The notes under the pieces: model-generated
Seen by the model: only the letters and a program-made list of their open reading frames with translations
Told to the model about the DNA's origin: nothing
Database searches by the model: none
Part shown: positions 13,849 through 18,105 of the stretch, one piece after another
Layout: each line of letters begins with the position of its first letter
How positions within the stretch are numbered: position 1 is the first letter of the stretch
DNA from: Rhodospirillales bacterium
Lineage (GTDB): Bacteria; Pseudomonadota; Gammaproteobacteria; Steroidobacterales; Rariloculaceae
Reading direction: 5' to 3'
DNA: 18,105 bases
Assembly: GCA_024640665.1 (NCBI GenBank)
Contig: JAHEEO010000030.1
Coordinates: 1-18,105 of the forward strand
Program-made: the position numbers and the translations under genes

Positions 13849-15657
13849 CTATCCGTTATTGAACCGAGCATATATGCGCTCGGCCAGCTGGCGTGAAATA
13901 CCCTTCACCCGCGCCAAATCGTCAACGCCGGCTCGGGCTACTGCCTGCAAGCCACCAAACTGCAGCAATAACTCACGCCTGCGTTTGGGACCCAGACCGG
14001 CCACATCCTCCAGCGGCGACTGAACCTGGCGCTTCTGCCGTTTGGCTCGATGCCCCATTATCGCAAACCGATGCGCTTCGTCACGCAATTGCTGGATGAT
14101 ATGCAAAGCGGGCGAACTCGCTGCGAGTCGCAACTCCTTACCGTCGTAATGCAGGGTTTCCCGGCCGGCCTTTCTGCCGAGACCCTTTGCGACGCCGAGA
14201 ACTGCAATATCCGCACAATTCAACTGCGACATTACCGTGTGCGCACGCGCCAACTGCCCTGGCCCGCCATCAACAATCAGCAGATCCGGGCGCGGTGCAT
14301 CGCCATTCGCCACGCGCTTCAGTCGTCTTGTCAGCACCTGTTCCATTGCGGCGTAATCATCTCCGGGCGTGATGTCGGTTACATTGAAGCGTCGATAGTC
14401 CGACTTTAACGGACCCTCAGCACCGAATACTACGCACGATGCGACGGTTTCGCTGCCTTGTGTATGGCTGATATCGAAGCATTCCAGCCGGCTCGGGCTC
14501 TGTTCGAGGCCCAATACCTCGGAGAGGCTGTCCAACTGCGCTGCTACGGTCGCGTTAGAACGATTGCGAATGGCCGCGCCATGCTCGGCATTCGTCGTTG
14601 CCATTTCCACCAATTTCGCTCTATGTCCACGAACGCGCCAACGGACTTCGACCTTGCGTCCAGCGCGCTCGCTGAGCAATGCGCCGATGGCTTCCGCTTC
14701 CGGCACTTCCATGTTGAGCAGAATTTCCCGTGGCGCCTCGCGTTCGGCGTAATACTGCAAGACGAAAGCACGCAGCACCTCTTCAGCTGTGGCATCGCGG
14801 ACATGCTGCGGGAAGAAATTCCGGTTACCAAGGGATCGTCCGCCCCGAAAATACGTCACTGCGACGCAAAAAATCGCCTGCACTTGAACGACACACACGA
14901 CGTCAAAACTTCCACCTGAGCGGGACACGATCTGCTCAGTTTGAATACGATTCAGTTCAGCCAACTGGTCCCTGTACTTGGCAGCCCGCTCAAACTCCAA
15001 GGCTGCCGAGGCTGCCTCCATCCGCGCGCCCAGCGACTTGGCCACGGCCTCGTTGCGCCCTTCCAAGAACAGCATGGCGTCACCGACATCCTGCGCATAT
15101 GTTTGCGAATCGACTAATCCAACGCACGGACCGGTACATCGCTCAATCTGATACTGCAGGCATGGGCGGCTGCGATTCGCAAAATAAGACTCCTCGCAGC
15201 CGCGCACTCGAAATAGCTTCTGCAATTGATTGATCGTGCTGCGCACGGCGCCGGCACTTGGATACGGTCCATAGAGCTTGCCGCTGACCCGACGCGAACC
15301 TCTATAAAACGAAATTCTGGGAAACGGATGGTCGGTATCGATGCGTATATATGGGTAGCTCTTGTCGTCTCGCAGCATCACGTTAAACCGCGGTTGATGC
15401 TGCTTGATCAAATTATATTCAAGCATCAGCGCTTCAGTTTCAGTTCGCGTGACAGTCACTTCAACGTCGGCCAGCGTGCGCAGCATGGCGATCGTTTTTG
15501 CATCGTGCGCCTTGCCGCGGAAATAGCTGGTCACGCGTCGACGCAGATTGCGCGCTTTGCCTACGTAAACAATCACCCCGTTCGCATCGATCATGCAATA
15601 CACGCCAGGGCGCTGGGTCAGATCGCGCAACAGGGGTTCTGGATCGTAGGCCGTCAT
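13849..15657 (-). CDS. uvrC: UvrABC excinuclease subunit C
   Basis: A 602-residue protein (E. coli 610). Domains in order: GIY-YIG nuclease (RPGVYCMID, then VYVGKARNLRRRV), a cysteine cluster expected to hold a [4Fe-4S] centre (GCEESYF, then PCLQYQIERCTGPC), UVR motif (ALEFERAAKYRDQLAEL) that contacts UvrB, the RNase H-like 5'-nuclease domain (LECFDISHTQG and LLIVDGGPGQL), and helix-hairpin-helix DNA-binding repeats (VAGLGPKRRRELL and VKGISRQLAERIY). It makes both incisions in nucleotide excision repair. ATG 15657 gives the family-like start MTAYDPEPLL. A TTG at 15687 overlapping the preceding stop would add ten basic residues. Its Shine-Dalgarno is weak, so coupling to the upstream glycosylase gene is likely. 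Confidence 0.96.
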   Translation of the reverse strand: MTAYDPEPLLRDLTQRPGVYCMIDANGVIVYVGKARNLRRRVTSYFRGKAHDAKTIAMLRTLADVEVTVTRTETEALMLEYNLIKQHQPRFNVMLRDDKSYPYIRIDTDHPFPRISFYRGSRRVSGKLYGPYPSAGAVRSTINQLQKLFRVRGCEESYFANRSRPCLQYQIERCTGPCVGLVDSQTYAQDVGDAMLFLEGRNEAVAKSLGARMEAASAALEFERAAKYRDQLAELNRIQTEQIVSRSGGSFDVVCVVQVQAIFCVAVTYFRGGRSLGNRNFFPQHVRDATAEEVLRAFVLQYYAEREAPREILLNMEVPEAEAIGALLSERAGRKVEVRWRVRGHRAKLVEMATTNAEHGAAIRNRSNATVAAQLDSLSEVLGLEQSPSRLECFDISHTQGSETVASCVVFGAEGPLKSDYRRFNVTDITPGDDYAAMEQVLTRRLKRVANGDAPRPDLLIVDGGPGQLARAHTVMSQLNCADIAVLGVAKGLGRKAGRETLHYDGKELRLAASSPALHIIQQLRDEAHRFAIMGHRAKRQKRQVQSPLEDVAGLGPKRRRELLLQFGGLQAVARAGVDDLARVKGISRQLAERIYARFNNG

Positions 15658-15683
15658 TGTGCTTCGGCTATGCCGTTTTCTCG

Positions 15684-16325
15684 TCAAGTTTCATTGCGCG
15701 CCGCATCTCTCGCTGCCTGAACGACGGCCGTAAACATTGCTTCAGTAAGTCTGCGTGTCTGCGTGTTATAGCGACTGCAATGATAGGAGTCGAACAATGT
15801 GCAGTCGTCCGCGAGCATATGCCGCCTGCCGTGTCCAAACGGAAATCCCGAAAGTCGCAGATCGAAAGCACGTAACACAGCGCGATGGGCTATTGAGCCC
15901 AAAGCAAGCACGACCGCGTTGCTCGGCAATGACCGTAATTCCGCCCGCAAATAGGCGTTGCAGGTATTCGCTTCTGCCGTCGTAGGTTTGTTCTGCGGAG
16001 GCAGACACTTCACAGCATTGGTGATCCGGCAGCCAAGCAGCCGGAGACCGTCGTCAAGTGAAGTCGACTGCGGAAGAGTTGCCAGATCGCAGGCATGCAA
16101 CGTCTTATAAAGCAGGATTCCGGCGAAATCTCCGGTGAATGGACGACCCGTTGCATTGGCGCCGTGAGTACCCGGCGCGAGGCCGACAATCAGCAGCCGC
16201 GCTTTAGGATCGCCGAACGCGGCAACCGGCGCATTGTGATAGTTCGGATGCGTTTCTCGCAGCCCTGCAAGATGCCCGGCAAGTCTTGGACACAACGTGC
16301 ACTGCGGATCGAAGCTCGCCGACAT
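15684..16325 (-). CDS. Type 5 uracil-DNA glycosylase (UDGb family)
   Basis: A 213-residue DNA-repair enzyme. Motif A reads GLAPGTHGANATGRPFTGD, the form seen in family 5 (UDGb) where the catalytic Asp of other families is absent. Motif B reads HCSRYNTQTRRLTE. Four cysteines fit a [4Fe-4S] cluster: C9 and C12 (CTLC) and C107 and C122 (C-x14-C). Family members remove uracil, and often other deaminated bases such as hypoxanthine, from double-stranded DNA. It starts at ATG 16325, 17 bp after the icd stop. Its stop abuts uvrC, putting two DNA-repair genes in one transcription unit. Pairing of base-excision and nucleotide-excision genes is seen here, but regulation is not. Confidence 0.9.
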   Translation of the reverse strand: MSASFDPQCTLCPRLAGHLAGLRETHPNYHNAPVAAFGDPKARLLIVGLAPGTHGANATGRPFTGDFAGILLYKTLHACDLATLPQSTSLDDGLRLLGCRITNAVKCLPPQNKPTTAEANTCNAYLRAELRSLPSNAVVLALGSIAHRAVLRAFDLRLSGFPFGHGRRHMLADDCTLFDSYHCSRYNTQTRRLTEAMFTAVVQAARDAARNET

Positions 16326-16342
16326 GACTGGATGCTCACGCC

Positions 16343-17677
16343 TCAGATCGCGGAGCTGTCACCCATTCGTCGCACAACCGCCTCTGCGAAACCGCGCGTA
16401 TCAAGCATAGTGACGCCTTCCATCATGGCGGGCCCTTCGTCCGAGGCAGGCTCATTGACATACAGGCCGCGCATCGATTCCCTTATTACTGCAAGATCGA
16501 ACGTCAGTTCCCGGTGAAAAATAGCGTTCGTTACGCCATTTAGAATGAGATCTGCGGCTTCTGGCCAAGCCATGTAACGCAGCATCATTTCGGCAGAAAG
16601 GATCAGTGATCCTGGGTTCGCGACGCCCTTACCCGCGATGTCCGGCGCAGTACCGTGGGTCGCCTCAAACACCGCATATCCGTCGCCGATATTTGCCCCC
16701 GGCGATATGCCAATGCCTCCCACCAAAGCCGCTAATGCGTCCGATATGTAGTCGCCGTTGAGATTTAGTGTTGCGATAACTTCATACTGCCCCGGATTGA
16801 GAATAATCTGCTGCAAGAAGTTGTCGGCAATGACATCTTTGATAATGATTGAGCGTTTAGTCTTCGGGTTGCGCAATGTCAGCCAAGGCCCGCCATTAAG
16901 CGGCTCGGCTCCGTAGCGTTCACGCGCAAGCTCATAACCCCAAGCAAGAAACCCACCCTCGGTAAATTTCATGATATTGCCCTTGTGCACCAGGGCAACG
17001 GATTCATGGTCGAACTCGATGGCGTAGTCGATCGCCTTGCGGACAAGCCGCTGCGAACCCTCACGCGACACCGCCTTAATTCCAATGCTAGAACTATCCG
17101 GAAACCGGATTTGGTCGACTCCTAGTTCGGTCTGAAGGAAGGCTATTAATTTCTGCGCCTGCGGCGACTCCGCTGGCCATTCGATGCCGGTGTAGATGTC
17201 TTCCGTGTTTTCGCGAAACACCACGGCGTCGACGCTGTCGGAGACCTTGGAAGTCGTCATGACACCATGAAAATACCTGACCGGCCGCACGCATGCATAA
17301 AGGTCCATATCCTGCCGAATCGCTACATTGAGCGAACGAATACCGCTGCCGGTTGGCGTTGCAAGCGGGCCTTTGATAGAGACGACGAATTCTTTCAGCG
17401 CCCGAAGCGTTTCATCGGGCAGATATTGCTCGGGTCCGTATTGCGCAACCGCGCTCGTTCCGGCAAATACCTCCATCCAAGCGATCGCGCGCTGGTCTCC
17501 ATAAGCGAGCTTGACAGCCGCATCGACAACCCAGCGCATTGCTGGCGTTACATCGATACCGATGCCGTCGCCAACAATATAGGGCACGATTGGATTATTC
17601 GGCACCTCGATTTCGGCGCCGCCCAGCGCGTGAATCGGCTGTCCATGGGCTGGCACTTCGACACGCTGATAAGTCAT
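16343..17677 (-). CDS. icd: Isocitrate dehydrogenase, E. coli-type fold with NAD+-type specificity residues
   Basis: A 444-residue TCA-cycle enzyme that oxidises isocitrate to 2-oxoglutarate. The substrate loop is GSGIRSLNVA with Ser115, equivalent to the Ser113 that AceK phosphorylates in E. coli. The catalytic Tyr is in NTEDIYTG and the Lys in VHKGNIMKF. The cofactor loop reads HGTAPDIAGKGVANPGS, so the E. coli NADP+ residues Lys344, Tyr345 and Val351 are Asp346, Ile347 and Ala353 here. The residues aligned with Tyr391 and Arg395 are Phe and Val. Established work on this family ties Asp/Ile/Ala to NAD+ preference. The protein is ~28 residues longer than E. coli Icd, mostly at the C-terminus (NEPASDEGPAMMEG). 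It lies 9 bp after the DAHP synthase gene. Confidence 0.93.
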   Translation of the reverse strand: MTYQRVEVPAHGQPIHALGGAEIEVPNNPIVPYIVGDGIGIDVTPAMRWVVDAAVKLAYGDQRAIAWMEVFAGTSAVAQYGPEQYLPDETLRALKEFVVSIKGPLATPTGSGIRSLNVAIRQDMDLYACVRPVRYFHGVMTTSKVSDSVDAVVFRENTEDIYTGIEWPAESPQAQKLIAFLQTELGVDQIRFPDSSSIGIKAVSREGSQRLVRKAIDYAIEFDHESVALVHKGNIMKFTEGGFLAWGYELARERYGAEPLNGGPWLTLRNPKTKRSIIIKDVIADNFLQQIILNPGQYEVIATLNLNGDYISDALAALVGGIGISPGANIGDGYAVFEATHGTAPDIAGKGVANPGSLILSAEMMLRYMAWPEAADLILNGVTNAIFHRELTFDLAVIRESMRGLYVNEPASDEGPAMMEGVTMLDTRGFAEAVVRRMGDSSAI

Positions 17678-17686
17678 GAGTTGCGC

Positions 17687-18105
17687 CTAAGCGAGCGGTT
17701 GCAGACGACCCGCAATCAGCATCGCGATTTCCATCGCCTGCTCGTAATTCAGCCGCGGGTCGACTTGCGACTTGTAGGCCCGCGACAAGTCGGCCTCGGA
17801 TAAACCGCGCGCACCGCCTATGCATTCCGTGACGTTGTCGCCACTGAGCTCAAGGTGTACACCGCCGAGTATGCTGCCATGCTCCTTGTGGATACGAAAC
17901 GCCGACTGCAACTCCGCAAGAATATTATCGAAACGCCGCGTCTTGTAACCTTCCGCCGTCGTTTCGGTATTGCCATGCATCGGGTCGCAAACCCATAGAA
18001 CTTTCGAACCAGTCGCCTCAACCGTCTTTATCAGGCGCGGCAGATGCGCTTCGATGTCGGCAGCGCCAAAGCGCGTAATGAGCGTCAGTCGACCTGGCTC
18101 ATTAT
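17687..18105 (-). CDS. Class II 3-deoxy-7-phosphoheptulonate (DAHP) synthase, C-terminal part
   Basis: The frame is open to the right edge, so only the last ~139 residues are seen and the start lies outside. The class II (plant/mycobacterial AroG-like) signature is clear: NEPGRLTLITRFGA, VCDPMHGNT, GYKTRRFDNIL, GGVHLELSGDNVTEC, then DPRLNYEQAMEIAMLIAG. These segments hold metal and phosphoenolpyruvate ligands (Cys/His/Glu/Asp) of the family. The enzyme condenses phosphoenolpyruvate with erythrose-4-phosphate in the first step of the shikimate pathway. It is the first visible gene of a - strand run with icd 9 bp downstream, so the two are probably cotranscribed. Confidence 0.93.
   Translation of the reverse strand, partial: NEPGRLTLITRFGAADIEAHLPRLIKTVEATGSKVLWVCDPMHGNTETTAEGYKTRRFDNILAELQSAFRIHKEHGSILGGVHLELSGDNVTECIGGARGLSEADLSRAYKSQVDPRLNYEQAMEIAMLIAGRLQPLA

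Overview
The window looks like a chromosomal segment of a gammaproteobacterium with moderately high G+C. The evidence is the uvrC-pgsA-tRNA-Gly(GCC) block, which matches the classical uvrC-pgsA-glyW order of Gammaproteobacteria, and NQR-type (not RNF-type) redox pump genes. A marine or sediment lineage is possible, but the sequence does not name a genus. No insertion sequences, CRISPR arrays or phage genes are visible, and no gene-free stretch exceeds 300 bases.

Left edge (1-1131): the 3' end of glgC (glycogen synthesis) on the + strand, then a convergent small DUF2934-type protein with a coiled-coil-like tail.

Centre (1132-9128): a divergent electron-transfer locus. Leftward run a decaheme cytochrome c (MtrA/DmsE/PioA type) and, overlapping it, an MtrB/PioB-type outer-membrane barrel. 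Rightward, starting only 48 bp away, runs a tight operon: nqrB, nqrC, nqrD, nqrE, nqrF, a 45-codon nqrM-like gene, a two-CBS-domain protein and a tiny monoheme cytochrome c. nqrA is absent, and NqrB lacks both its usual N-terminal extension and a recognisable FMN-attachment motif. NqrC, NqrD, NqrE and NqrF keep their flavin and iron-sulfur ligands. Inference: NADH electrons may pass through NqrF, NqrD/E and NqrC to periplasmic haem and out through the barrel, or in the opposite direction, instead of ending on ubiquinone through NqrA/NqrB. This is the best candidate for a new system here.

Right side (9152-18105, all on the - strand): a Ca2+-type P-type ATPase, a secreted esterase, tRNA-Gly, pgsA, uvrC, a type-5 (UDGb) uracil-DNA glycosylase, isocitrate dehydrogenase, and the C-terminal part of a class II DAHP synthase that runs off the edge. 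These are housekeeping genes, but the isocitrate dehydrogenase carries the residues expected of an NAD+-dependent rather than NADP+-dependent enzyme.
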